DNA of 20,035 bases from an uncultured Clostridia bacterium (GTDB lineage Bacteria > Bacillota > Clostridia > Oscillospirales > Oscillospiraceae). Within the stretch, counting starts at the first letter, position 1. Every line of letters begins with the position of its first letter. Below are positions 13,243 through 20,033 of this stretch, piece by piece. Location of the stretch: the NCBI GenBank assembly GCA_947169005.1, contig CAMVOG010000011.1, positions 1-20,035 on the forward strand, written 5' to 3'. Position numbers and translations under genes: made by a program. Below the pieces are notes generated by a model, which searched no databases, was not told where the DNA came from, and saw only the letters and a list, made by a program, of their open reading frames with translations.

Positions 13243-13278
13243 ATGAAGAATCGTGTACGGAGGGCCCACGAAACCTGA
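13243..13278 (+). CDS. Possible leader peptide (11 aa) upstream of the tandem GNAT gene
   Basis: ATG to TGA encodes MKNRVRRAHET, with AAAGGGG nine or so bases upstream. Its stop codon directly abuts CCCTCC (13279-13284), which can pair either with GGAGGG inside the peptide gene (13259-13264) or with the GGAGG ribosome binding site of the downstream enzyme (13297-13301). This is the layout of a translational attenuator. The peptide itself matches nothing I know. Confidence 0.4.
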   Translation: MKNRVRRAHET

Positions 13279-13308
13279 CCCTCCAAATCATTTTACGGAG
13301 GATCAAAT

Positions 13309-14232
13309 ATGACAAAACTGATCGAAATTAACGAGGAAAACTGGCCGGAGGCCGCGCGGCTGACCGTGCGGGAGGAACAGCGGGGCTATCTGGACAGCGC
13401 CGCGGGCATCCTGACCCGGGGCTACGTCTATCGGGACTGCCGGGGGCGGGTCTTCGGCATCGCCGGGGGGGAGGGGCTCGTGGGCCTCGCCCTGGTGCGG
13501 GACTTAGAGGAGGAGCCCGCCTGCTACGATCTGCAGCAGTTTATGATCGACGGGCGCTTCCAGGGACAGGGGCACGGAAAGGCGGCGCTGGCACTGCTCC
13601 TGGCGGAGCTGGAAAAGGAGCGGCGCTTCCCGCAGGTGGAGGTCTGCGTCAAGAAAGAGAACGCGGCGGCGCTGGGGCTCTTTGAGGGGGCGGGCTTCCG
13701 GGACACGGGCTACGTGGACGAGAGCTGCCCCGACTGCCTCAATCTCATGCGCTCTTTGTCCGCGCCTGCCGCGACGGACCTGCTGATCGAGGATTTCACC
13801 GACCCGCGCTTTCAGGCGGCCTTTCGCCTGTATTTTGCCGAGCTGGGCATAGAGGTGGCGGACTGGGAAGCCCTGTTCCGGGAGATGAACCAAGGCGGCA
13901 ACCGAGCCCTTCTGCGGCTGGGGCCGAAAGGGGAGACCCTGGGCTTTATCCAGTTCACGACGCTCCCGCTGACAAGCCGGTTTTTCGAGGAGACCTGCGG
14001 CTTCATCCGGGAGTTGTGGGTAGCAGAGGGCCGGCGGAGCCGGGGCCACGGAGCGGCTCTGCTGAAACGGGCGGAGGACTGGTTTCTTTTCCAAGGCGTC
14101 CGCACCGTCCTGCTCACCACGGATACGGCCCGGGACTTTTATCTTCGCCACGGATACGCCCCGGCCCCGGCCTGCCGAGCGAAAAACGGGGACGAGGTCT
14201 TTGTAAAGCATCTGACGCCCGCGGGGGCATAA
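13309..14232 (+). CDS. Tandem GNAT acetyltransferase (two GNAT domains)
   Basis: A 307-aa protein with two GNAT domains. The first (residues 1-150) resembles the SpeG/BltD branch: YDLQQFMIDGRFQGQGHGKA carries the acetyl-CoA loop Q-G-Q-G-H-G, and VCVKKENAAALGLFEGAGF is motif B. The second (about 155-305) has ELWVAEGRRSRGHGAALL with R-S-R-G-H-G and ends TTDTARDFYLRHGY. Both loops are intact, so both halves may bind acetyl-CoA. The acceptor is unknown; polyamines are possible for the first half. The start at 13309 has ACGGAGG seven bases upstream, and that site may be masked by the leader (see the 11-aa peptide). A cupin gene follows after 22 bp and is probably in the same operon. Confidence 0.92.
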   Translation: MTKLIEINEENWPEAARLTVREEQRGYLDSAAGILTRGYVYRDCRGRVFGIAGGEGLVGLALVRDLEEEPACYDLQQFMIDGRFQGQGHGKAALALLLAELEKERRFPQVEVCVKKENAAALGLFEGAGFRDTGYVDESCPDCLNLMRSLSAPAATDLLIEDFTDPRFQAAFRLYFAELGIEVADWEALFREMNQGGNRALLRLGPKGETLGFIQFTTLPLTSRFFEETCGFIRELWVAEGRRSRGHGAALLKRAEDWFLFQGVRTVLLTTDTARDFYLRHGYAPAPACRAKNGDEVFVKHLTPAGA

Positions 14233-14254
14233 AAACGAACAGGAGGGAACGCGC

Positions 14255-14767
14255 ATGAGCCAATATGCCAATTGCATCATCTATTCCGAGGATATGGACT
14301 TTCCGGCCAACCGGCCCATTCCCTGGGTGGCGAAGCTGGACGATCTGCCCATTTTCCAATGCAGCTATTCCATCCACTGGAATATGCCCTTTGCCGAGCC
14401 GCCGGAGCCGCCCGCGCCGGGGCAGCGGATCGTGGGCCATCCGCCCCACCTGCACAAGGAGAACGAGATCATGTTCCTCATCGGCGGGGACCCGGAGCAT
14501 CCCTTCGACCTGGGGGCTGAGGTGGAGATCTGCATCGGGCCGGAGATGGAGCGCTTCGTCATCACAAGGAGTTGCTGCATCCGTATCCCCGGCGGCACGC
14601 CCCACGGATTTTATCACATCAACCGCTGCGAGCGCCCCTGGCTCTTCGTGGAGGTCCAGGAGGCCAATCCCAAGACGGAAAAGTTCCTCTGGGAGTATCT
14701 GACCCCGGAGGAGAAGGCCTCCATCCCCGAGCGGGCCATGGCCTTCTGGCAGGACGTGGGCTTCTGA
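14255..14767 (+). CDS. Cupin-fold protein of unknown substrate
   Basis: A 170-aa single-domain protein with both cupin motifs. Motif 1 is at residues 65-78: HLHKENEIMFLIGG, giving metal ligands His65, His67 and Glu71. Motif 2 is around CIRIPGGTPHGFYHIN, with the third His. These residues usually hold Fe, Mn, Ni or Zn. Cupins of this size include dioxygenases, isomerases and binding proteins; the reaction here cannot be read. The ribosome binding site GGAGG is eight bases upstream and the gene lies 22 bp after the tandem GNAT gene, so the two probably act in one small-molecule modification pathway. The stop is 38 bp before a hairpin that contains the -35 of the next transcription unit. Confidence 0.8.
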   Translation: MSQYANCIIYSEDMDFPANRPIPWVAKLDDLPIFQCSYSIHWNMPFAEPPEPPAPGQRIVGHPPHLHKENEIMFLIGGDPEHPFDLGAEVEICIGPEMERFVITRSCCIRIPGGTPHGFYHINRCERPWLFVEVQEANPKTEKFLWEYLTPEEKASIPERAMAFWQDVGF

Positions 14768-14805
14768 CCTATAAAGCCATCCCTCGCTGACCAAATATAA
14801 CCATC

Positions 14806-14836
14806 CCCCCGCCGCCTTGACACGGGGCGGCGGGGG
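14806..14836 (+). terminator. 11-bp GC hairpin that contains the ABC-F promoter -35 in its loop
   Basis: CCCCCGCCGCC (14806-14816) and GGCGGCGGGGG (14826-14836), a perfect inverted repeat with a nine-base loop beginning TTGACA. It has no T-tail on the + strand. It may slow read-through from the cupin operon, or be a binding site over the promoter. Confidence 0.5.
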
Positions 14837-14845
14837 TGCTATACT
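14817..14845 (+). promoter_or_regulatory. Strong promoter of the ABC-F leader
   Basis: Consensus TTGACA (14817-14822), 17 bp, TATACT (14840-14845) with a TGC extended -10. It starts a leader of about 300 nt before the ABC-F start codon. Confidence 0.9.
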
Positions 14846-14877
14846 TGTGGCATAACATACAGAACGGAGATGAAAAG

Positions 14878-14898
14878 ATGCATCGTACCTCTTTCTGA
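14878..14898 (+). CDS. Leader peptide MHRTSF upstream of the ABC-F gene
   Basis: A six-codon open frame with ACGGAG (14864-14869) at an ideal eight-base spacing. It begins about 26 nt after the expected transcription start and precedes an intrinsic terminator at 15019. Its coding bases TACCTCTTTC (14886-14895) can pair with GGGAGAGGTG (14959-14968), which can alternatively form a local hairpin. Short uORFs of this kind sense stalled ribosomes in leaders of antibiotic-resistance ABC-F and erm genes. Confidence 0.6.
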   Translation: MHRTSF

Positions 14899-15018
14899 GA
14901 ATTGGGCGCGTATGGATTTTCGGCGGCTCCGGCCGTCGGCGTCGGCGCGCCTCTTCGCGGGAGAGGTGTCTTTTCTGACCGGACCGGGCGGCTGTCGCAA
15001 GCTGCCGGGGTCACTTTT

Positions 15019-15056
15019 CGGTTGCGGAAGTCTGCCTTTCCGCAGCCGTATTTTTT
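15019..15056 (+). terminator. Intrinsic terminator in the ABC-F leader (attenuator)
   Basis: CGGTTGCGGAA (15019-15029) pairs with TTCCGCAGCCG (15038-15048) with one G-U, followed by TATTTTTT. It lies between a strong promoter and the ABC-F gene with only a six-residue ORF in between, so it is an attenuator, not an operon end. Confidence 0.88.
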
Positions 15057-15063
15057 ATAATCA

Positions 15064-15138
15064 GGCATTAGGCATTAGGCATTAGGGGACGTGGGGAAAC
15101 GGCGTCCTCTGAGCCCTGAGCCCTGTGCCCTGTTCACT
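15064..15138 (+). repeat. Two heptamer tandem tracts before the ABC-F gene
   Basis: GGCATTA occurs three times in a row (15064-15084). After a 26-bp gap holding a GGACG/CGTCC hairpin come GAGCCCT twice, GTGCCCT and GTTCACT (15111-15138). The 7-base period and drifting unit match the tract after lon at 6685-6726. Confidence 0.75.
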
Positions 15139-15151
15139 GAAAGGAGACCCT

Positions 15152-16648
15152 ATGGCGCAAATCGACATTTCGCATCTGACCTTTGCCTATGACGGCAGTT
15201 ACGACAACATATTTGAGGACGTGAGCCTGCGGCTGGATACGGACTGGCGGCTGGGGCTCACCGGGCGCAACGGGCGGGGGAAGACCACCCTGCTCCGGCT
15301 GCTGATGGGGGAATACGAGTACCGGGGGCAGATCTCCGCCCCGGTGGACTTCGCCTACTTTCCCTTTCCCGTGACGGAGCCGGAGCGGGAGACCCTGGAG
15401 CTGATCCAGACCCAATGCCCGGAGCTGGAGCTCTGGCAGCTCATGAAGGAAATGGCCCGGCTGGAGCTGGACGAGGAACTGCTTTACCGGCCCTTCGCCA
15501 CCCTCTCCAACGGGGAGCGGACCAAGCTGCTGCTGGCGGCCCTCTTCCAGCGGGAGAACGCCTTCCTGCTCATCGACGAGCCTACGGACCACCTGGACCT
15601 GCGGGGCCGGGAGCTGGTGTCCCGCTGGCTGGGCACGAAGAAGGGCTTTATCCTGGTTTCCCACGATCGGGCTTTTCTGGACGGCTGCGTGGACCACATC
15701 ATGGCCATCAACCGGGCCAACGTGACCGTGACGAAGGGCATTTTTTCCACCTGGTGGGAGAACAAGGAGCGGCAGGACGCCTTTGAGCTGGGGGAAAACG
15801 AAAAACTCAAAAAGGAGATACGGCGGCTCAAAGAAACGGTCCGGGAAAAGGCCCAGTGGTCGGACACCGCGGAGCGGCGGAAGGTGGGGGTAGACCGGAC
15901 GAAGGTGGACAACGTGAAGGGCTGGGCGCCGCTGCAGGGGGCCAAATCCAAGAAGCAGATGGCCCGCGCCAAGGCCATCGAGGCCCGGCAGACCCGGGCC
16001 GTGGAGGATAAGGAAAAGCTGCTGAAAAACATTGAGCAGAGCCCGGAGCTGAAGCTGACGAGCCTGTCCCACTGGTCCCGGCGGCTGGTGGAGGCCAAGG
16101 AGCTGACCCCGGTCTACGGCGGGCGGCCCGTCTGCGCCCCGGTGAGCTTTACCATAAGCCAGGGGGAGCGCATCGCCCTGCGGGGGAAGAACGGGGCGGG
16201 GAAATCCAGCCTTCTGAAACTCATCTGCGGGCAGCCCATCGACTACCGGGGCCGCCTGGAGCTGGCGGGGGGCCTGGTGCTCTCCGTGGTGCCCCAGGAC
16301 GCCTCCTTCCTGCGGGGGAATTTGGCGGACTTTGCCCGGGAGCGGGAGCTGGACGAGAGCCTGTTCAAGGCCATCCTGCGCAAGCTGGCCTTCTCCCGGG
16401 AGCAGTTTGAAAAGGACATGGGGGCCTTCTCCGCCGGGCAGAAGAAAAAAGTGCTGCTGGCGGCGGCCCTCTGCCGCCCTGCCCACCTCTATATCTGGGA
16501 CGAGCCGCTGAACTATATCGACGTGCTCTCCCGCATGCAGATCGAGGAGCTGCTGAACGCCTATGAGCCCACCATGCTCTTTGTGGAGCATGACCGTGCC
16601 TTTTGTGATAAAATCGCAACATCTGTAGTGGAAATAGAGGCCCCATAA
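15152..16648 (+). CDS. ABC-F ribosomal protection protein, Lsa/CplR-like
   Basis: A 498-aa soluble protein with two ABC ATPase domains and no membrane segments; Lsa(A) has the same length. NBD1 has Walker A GRNGRGKTT (38-46), signature LSNGERTK and Walker B FLLIDEPTDHLD. The interdomain linker (about 205-310) is charged and helical. NBD2 has Walker A GKNGAGKSS, signature FSAGQKKK and Walker B LYIWDEPLNYIDV, the last being characteristic of the Lsa branch. The opening LTFAYDGSYDNIFEDV also fits that branch. Lsa/CplR proteins bind the ribosomal E site and dislodge lincosamides, streptogramin A and pleuromutilins. The start has AAGGAG five bases upstream. The promoter, uORF and terminator upstream suggest induction by ribosome stalling. 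The actual drug spectrum cannot be read from sequence. Confidence 0.93.
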   Translation: MAQIDISHLTFAYDGSYDNIFEDVSLRLDTDWRLGLTGRNGRGKTTLLRLLMGEYEYRGQISAPVDFAYFPFPVTEPERETLELIQTQCPELELWQLMKEMARLELDEELLYRPFATLSNGERTKLLLAALFQRENAFLLIDEPTDHLDLRGRELVSRWLGTKKGFILVSHDRAFLDGCVDHIMAINRANVTVTKGIFSTWWENKERQDAFELGENEKLKKEIRRLKETVREKAQWSDTAERRKVGVDRTKVDNVKGWAPLQGAKSKKQMARAKAIEARQTRAVEDKEKLLKNIEQSPELKLTSLSHWSRRLVEAKELTPVYGGRPVCAPVSFTISQGERIALRGKNGAGKSSLLKLICGQPIDYRGRLELAGGLVLSVVPQDASFLRGNLADFARERELDESLFKAILRKLAFSREQFEKDMGAFSAGQKKKVLLAAALCRPAHLYIWDEPLNYIDVLSRMQIEELLNAYEPTMLFVEHDRAFCDKIATSVVEIEAP

Positions 16649-16689
16649 CACCATATCCTGTTGCTCCGGCATCGTTTGTGAAAAAATAA

Positions 16690-16771
16690 TCCCAATATAT
16701 AGAGATTTGCTCTTGCAATGTGAAACAAGATGCTGTATAATGCAAGAGCTTTAAGACACAAAATATAGGGG
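16690..16771. promoter_or_regulatory. Two NrdR-type boxes flanking the nrdD promoter
   Basis: The 10-base cores CAATATATAG (16693-16702) and CAAAATATAG (16759-16768) match the core of the published NrdR box pattern acaCwAtATaTwGtgt, with one mismatch in the second. They are 66 bp apart, wider than the usual three-turn spacing, and flank the promoter. NrdR represses ribonucleotide reductase genes when dATP is high. Confidence 0.7.
16709..16749 (+). promoter_or_regulatory. nrdD promoter inside a 9-bp inverted repeat
   Basis: TTGCAA (16713-16718), 17 bp, TATAAT (16736-16741). GCTCTTGCA (16709-16717) and TGCAAGAGC (16741-16749) form a perfect inverted repeat exactly around the promoter. Confidence 0.75.
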
Positions 16772-16832
16772 CGGCACAGTGAGGAAAGCCCCAAAACATA
16801 GAACAGATCGCGTCGGAACGGAGGAGAAAGAT

Positions 16833-19031
16833 ATGAAGATCATCAAACGAAACGGGTCGGAAGAGACCTTCGACAGGCAGAAAATCTGGAATGCCATCGC
16901 CAAGGCCAACGTGGCCGGAGAGGGAAAGCCCGAGCTGTCCGACAGGCAGATCGACTACATTTCCCTGGTGATCGAGGACTACTGCGCCCAGGTGGGCCGC
17001 GCCCTCTCCGTGGAGGAGATCCAGGAGCTGGTGGAGACGCACATCATCCTGCAGGGCGCGCCCGAGACCGCCAAGCGCTACATCCGCTATCGCTTCAAGC
17101 GCAACCAGGTCCGCGCCTCCAACACCACGGACAACCAAATCCTCAGCCTCATCGAGTGCAACAACGAGGAGGCCAAGCAGGAGAACGCCAACAAGAACCC
17201 CATCATCAACTCCACCCAGCGGGACTACATGGCCGGTGAGGTCAGCCGGGACCTGACCCGCCGCCTGCTGCTGCCGGAGGACATCGTGAAGGCCCACGAC
17301 GAGGGCATCATCCACTTCCATGACGCGGACTATTACGCCCAGCATATGCATAACTGCGACCTGGTAAACCTGGAGGATATGCTGCAGAACGGCACCGTCA
17401 TCACCGGTACCCTTATCGAGAAGCCCCATTCCTTTGCCACCGCCTGCAACATCGCCACCCAGATCGTGGCCCAGGTGGCCAGCAACCAGTATGGCGGGCA
17501 GAGCATTTCCCTGGCCCACCTGGCTCCCTTCGTCCAGATCAGCCGCGAGAAGATCCGCGGCATCGTGGACGCGGAAATGGCCGCCATCGGCGTCACGCCC
17601 CCGGAGGAGAAGATCAGCCAGATCGTGGAGGCCCGCCTGCGGGACGAGATCCGCCGCGGCGTGCAGACCATCCAGTACCAGGTGGTCACCCTGCTCACCA
17701 CCAACGGACAGGCCCCCTTCGTCACCGTTTTCATGTATCTGGGCGAGGCGAAGAACGAGCAGGAGAAGAAGGACCTGGCCCTGATCATCGAGGAGACCCT
17801 GCTGCAGCGCTACCAGGGCGTGAAGAACGAGAGCGGCGTGTGGGTCACCCCCGCCTTCCCCAAGCTGATCTACGTGCTGGAGGAGCAGAACATCACCCCC
17901 GATTCCCCCTATTGGTACCTTACCGAGCTGTCCGCCAAATGTACGGCCAAGCGCATGGTGCCCGACTATATCAGCGAGAAGATGATGCTCAAGCTCAAGG
18001 GCGACGTGTACACCTGCATGGGCTGCCGCTCCTTCCTGACGCCGGACCGCTTCACCGACGCGGGCGTGGGCAACATCGCCAACGCCGGCAACTACGAGCC
18101 GGGCAAGCATAAGTATTACGGCCGCTTCAACCAGGGCGTCGTCACCATCAACCTGGTGGACGTGGCCCTGTCCTCCGGCGGCGACAAGGAAAAATTCTGG
18201 AATATCTTTGACGAGCGGCTGGAGCTCTGCCACCGGGCCCTCCTCTGCCGCCATGAGCGGCTGAAGGGCACCCTCTCCGACGCGGCCCCCATCCTCTGGC
18301 AGTACGGCGCCCTGGCCCGCCTGGAAAAGGGCGAGAAGATCGACAAGCTCCTTTACGGCGGCTACTCCACCATTTCCCTGGGCTACGCGGGCCTCTACGA
18401 GTGCGTCCTTTACATGACGGGCAAGAGCCATACGGACCCGGAGGCCACCCCCTTCGCCCTCTCCGTCATGCAGCATATGAACGACGCCTGCGCCAAGTGG
18501 AAGGCCGACTCCAATATCGACTTCTCTCTCTACGGTACGCCCCTGGAGAGCACCACCTACAAGTTCGCCAAGTGCCTGCAGAAGCGCTTCGGCATCATCC
18601 CCGGCGTCACGGACAAGAGCTATATCACCAACAGCTACCACGTCCACGTCTCCGAGGAGATCGACGCCTTCACCAAGCTCAGCTTCGAGGCCCAGTTCCA
18701 GGCCCTGTCCCCCGGAGGAGCCATCAGCTACGTCGAGGTCCCCAATATGCAGAACAACATCCCGGCGGTGCTGAAGGTCATTCAGTTCATCTATGACAAC
18801 ATCATGTACGCCGAGCTGAATACCAAGAGCGACTATTGCCAGGTCTGCGGCTACGACGGGGAGATCGAGATCGTGGAGGATGACGGCAAGCTGGTCTGGC
18901 AGTGCCCCAACTGCGGCAACCGTGACCAGAACAGAATGAACGTGGCCCGCCGCACCTGCGGCTATATCGGCACCCAGTTCTGGAACCAGGGCCGTACCCA
19001 GGAGATCAAGGATCGCGTGCTGCATCTGTAA
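16833..19031 (+). CDS. nrdD: Anaerobic (class III) ribonucleoside-triphosphate reductase
   Basis: A 732-aa class III reductase that makes dNTPs from NTPs under anoxia using a glycyl radical. The N-terminal ATP-cone allosteric domain is at about residues 1-90 (IIKRNGSEETFDRQKIWNAI). The body follows with HFHDADYYAQHMHNCDLVNL and NSYHVHVSEEIDAF. The C-terminal zinc site has two Cys pairs (CQVCG and CPNCG), and the glycyl radical loop RRTCGYIGT places the radical on Gly710. The start at 16833 has GGAGGAG six bases upstream; an upstream in-frame GTG at 16779 would add 18 residues before the family start. It is followed by a hairpin, then its activase nrdG. Two NrdR-type boxes sit over the promoter. 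Confidence 0.98.
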   Translation: MKIIKRNGSEETFDRQKIWNAIAKANVAGEGKPELSDRQIDYISLVIEDYCAQVGRALSVEEIQELVETHIILQGAPETAKRYIRYRFKRNQVRASNTTDNQILSLIECNNEEAKQENANKNPIINSTQRDYMAGEVSRDLTRRLLLPEDIVKAHDEGIIHFHDADYYAQHMHNCDLVNLEDMLQNGTVITGTLIEKPHSFATACNIATQIVAQVASNQYGGQSISLAHLAPFVQISREKIRGIVDAEMAAIGVTPPEEKISQIVEARLRDEIRRGVQTIQYQVVTLLTTNGQAPFVTVFMYLGEAKNEQEKKDLALIIEETLLQRYQGVKNESGVWVTPAFPKLIYVLEEQNITPDSPYWYLTELSAKCTAKRMVPDYISEKMMLKLKGDVYTCMGCRSFLTPDRFTDAGVGNIANAGNYEPGKHKYYGRFNQGVVTINLVDVALSSGGDKEKFWNIFDERLELCHRALLCRHERLKGTLSDAAPILWQYGALARLEKGEKIDKLLYGGYSTISLGYAGLYECVLYMTGKSHTDPEATPFALSVMQHMNDACAKWKADSNIDFSLYGTPLESTTYKFAKCLQKRFGIIPGVTDKSYITNSYHVHVSEEIDAFTKLSFEAQFQALSPGGAISYVEVPNMQNNIPAVLKVIQFIYDNIMYAELNTKSDYCQVCGYDGEIEIVEDDGKLVWQCPNCGNRDQNRMNVARRTCGYIGTQFWNQGRTQEIKDRVLHL

Positions 19032-19041
19032 TACGAATAGA

Positions 19042-19076
19042 CGGCGGGGCCGCTGCTTGCCAGCGGCCCTTTGCCG
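19042..19076 (+). terminator. Hairpin between nrdD and nrdG
   Basis: GGGCCGCTG (19047-19055) pairs perfectly with CAGCGGCCC (19061-19069), extended by CGGC/GCCG, with only three T residues in the tail. It may be a leaky terminator or an mRNA-stabilising hairpin that lowers nrdG relative to nrdD. Confidence 0.5.
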
Positions 19077-19096
19077 CATCAAAGGGAGGTGGGTCC

Positions 19097-19630
19097 GTGA
19101 ACTACGGGACCATCAAAAATTGTGATATCGCCAACGGCGTGGGGGTGCGGGTGAGCCTCTTCGTTTCCGGCTGCACCCACCATTGTAAAGAATGCTTCCA
19201 GCCCGAAACCTGGGACTTTGCCTACGGCGAGCCCTACACCCGGGAAACGGAGGACGAGCTGCTGCGGCTGCTGGCGCCCTCTTATATCGACGGGCTGAGC
19301 CTTTTGGGCGGCGAGCCCATGGAGCCCCAGAATCAGCGGGAGCTGGTGAAGCTGCTGCGCCGGGTCAAGGCGGAGCTGCCCGATAAAAACGTGTGGTGCT
19401 ACTCGGGCTACACCCTGGAAACCGATCTGCTCAGCCCCAGCCGTGCCCGCTGCGAGGTGACGGACGAGCTGCTGAGCATGATCGACATTCTGGTGGACGG
19501 GGAGTTCGTGCTGGAAAAGAAGAACATTTCCCTCTCCTTCCGAGGCTCGGAGAATCAGCGCATCATCGACCTGAAAGCGACGCTGAAAAGCGGCCGGACC
19601 GTGGTCCTGGACCTGGACCGGAAGAAATAA
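19097..19630 (+). CDS. nrdG: Anaerobic ribonucleotide reductase activating protein (radical SAM)
   Basis: A 177-aa radical SAM enzyme that installs the glycyl radical on NrdD. The cluster motif is CTHHCKEC (Cys26, Cys30, Cys33), the CxxxCxxC signature, followed by FQPETWDF. GLSLLGGEPMEPQN is the SAM-binding GGE motif, and VWCYSGYTLE is typical of NrdG. The start is GTG with GGGAGG seven bases upstream; the first residues MNYGTIKNCDIANGVGVRVS match the family start. It follows nrdD by 65 bp, across a hairpin, and precedes the MoaE-like gene by 13 bp with a strong ribosome binding site, so the three are probably one operon. Confidence 0.97.
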   Translation: MNYGTIKNCDIANGVGVRVSLFVSGCTHHCKECFQPETWDFAYGEPYTRETEDELLRLLAPSYIDGLSLLGGEPMEPQNQRELVKLLRRVKAELPDKNVWCYSGYTLETDLLSPSRARCEVTDELLSMIDILVDGEFVLEKKNISLSFRGSENQRIIDLKATLKSGRTVVLDLDRKK

Positions 19631-19643
19631 AGGAGGAAACCCC

Positions 19644-20033
19644 GTGGCAAAGCAAGCCCCATCCATCGACGCCTGGCTCAAGGAGGCCAAGGCAAGCGAG
19701 AACGCCGACAAGATCGGCATGTATCTGACCCACAACGGCGTGGTGCGCGGCTCGGCCCGCGCCGCGGTGCGGGAGGGGGCGGAGGCCCCCGCCGTCACCG
19801 GTATGCGCTTTTCCTACGACGCGGCGGGCGTGGAGGCCGCCATCGCCGAGACCCGCAAAATGGAGGGCATTTACTTCGTCCGCGTCTGGCTCAATGAGGG
19901 CGAGCTGCGGGTAGGGGACGATATCATGTTCGTCCTCATCGGCGGCGACATCCGCCCCCGGGTCATCGACGCCCTGCAAAGCCTGGTGGGCCGCATCAAG
20001 AACGAGTGCGTCACCGAGCAGGAAACCTATTGA
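19644..20033 (+). CDS. MoaE-like protein (molybdopterin synthase large-subunit family)
   Basis: A 129-aa protein of the type annotated as molybdenum cofactor biosynthesis protein MoaE in Clostridia. Family-like segments are YLTHNGVVRGSARAAVREG, then RFSYDAAGVEAAIAET, then IYFVRVWLNEGELRVGDDI and MFVLIGGDIRPRVIDAL. True MoaE joins MoaD to convert cPMP to molybdopterin. No moaD, moaA or moaC is in the window, and the protein is shorter than typical MoaE (about 150 aa), so the biochemical role is uncertain. The start is GTG with AGGAGG seven bases upstream, 13 bp after nrdG. The stop codon ends two bases before the window end, so the gene is complete. Confidence 0.85.
   Translation: MAKQAPSIDAWLKEAKASENADKIGMYLTHNGVVRGSARAAVREGAEAPAVTGMRFSYDAAGVEAAIAETRKMEGIYFVRVWLNEGELRVGDDIMFVLIGGDIRPRVIDALQSLVGRIKNECVTEQETY

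Noticed and set aside
14870..15085. 71-codon open frame in the ABC-F leader
   Set aside because: Its ATG abuts the ribosome binding site with no spacing, it runs through the terminator hairpin and the heptamer repeats, and the composition is not protein-like. The six-codon frame at 14878 fits the ribosome binding site better.
15064..15138. Heptamer tracts considered as a CRISPR array
   Set aside because: Units are seven bases with no spacers and no cas genes nearby.
16365..19082. Very long open frame on the - strand opposite nrdD
   Set aside because: It runs across the ABC-F end, the nrd promoter and nrdD; low-complexity composition and no recognisable domain mark it as an antisense artefact.
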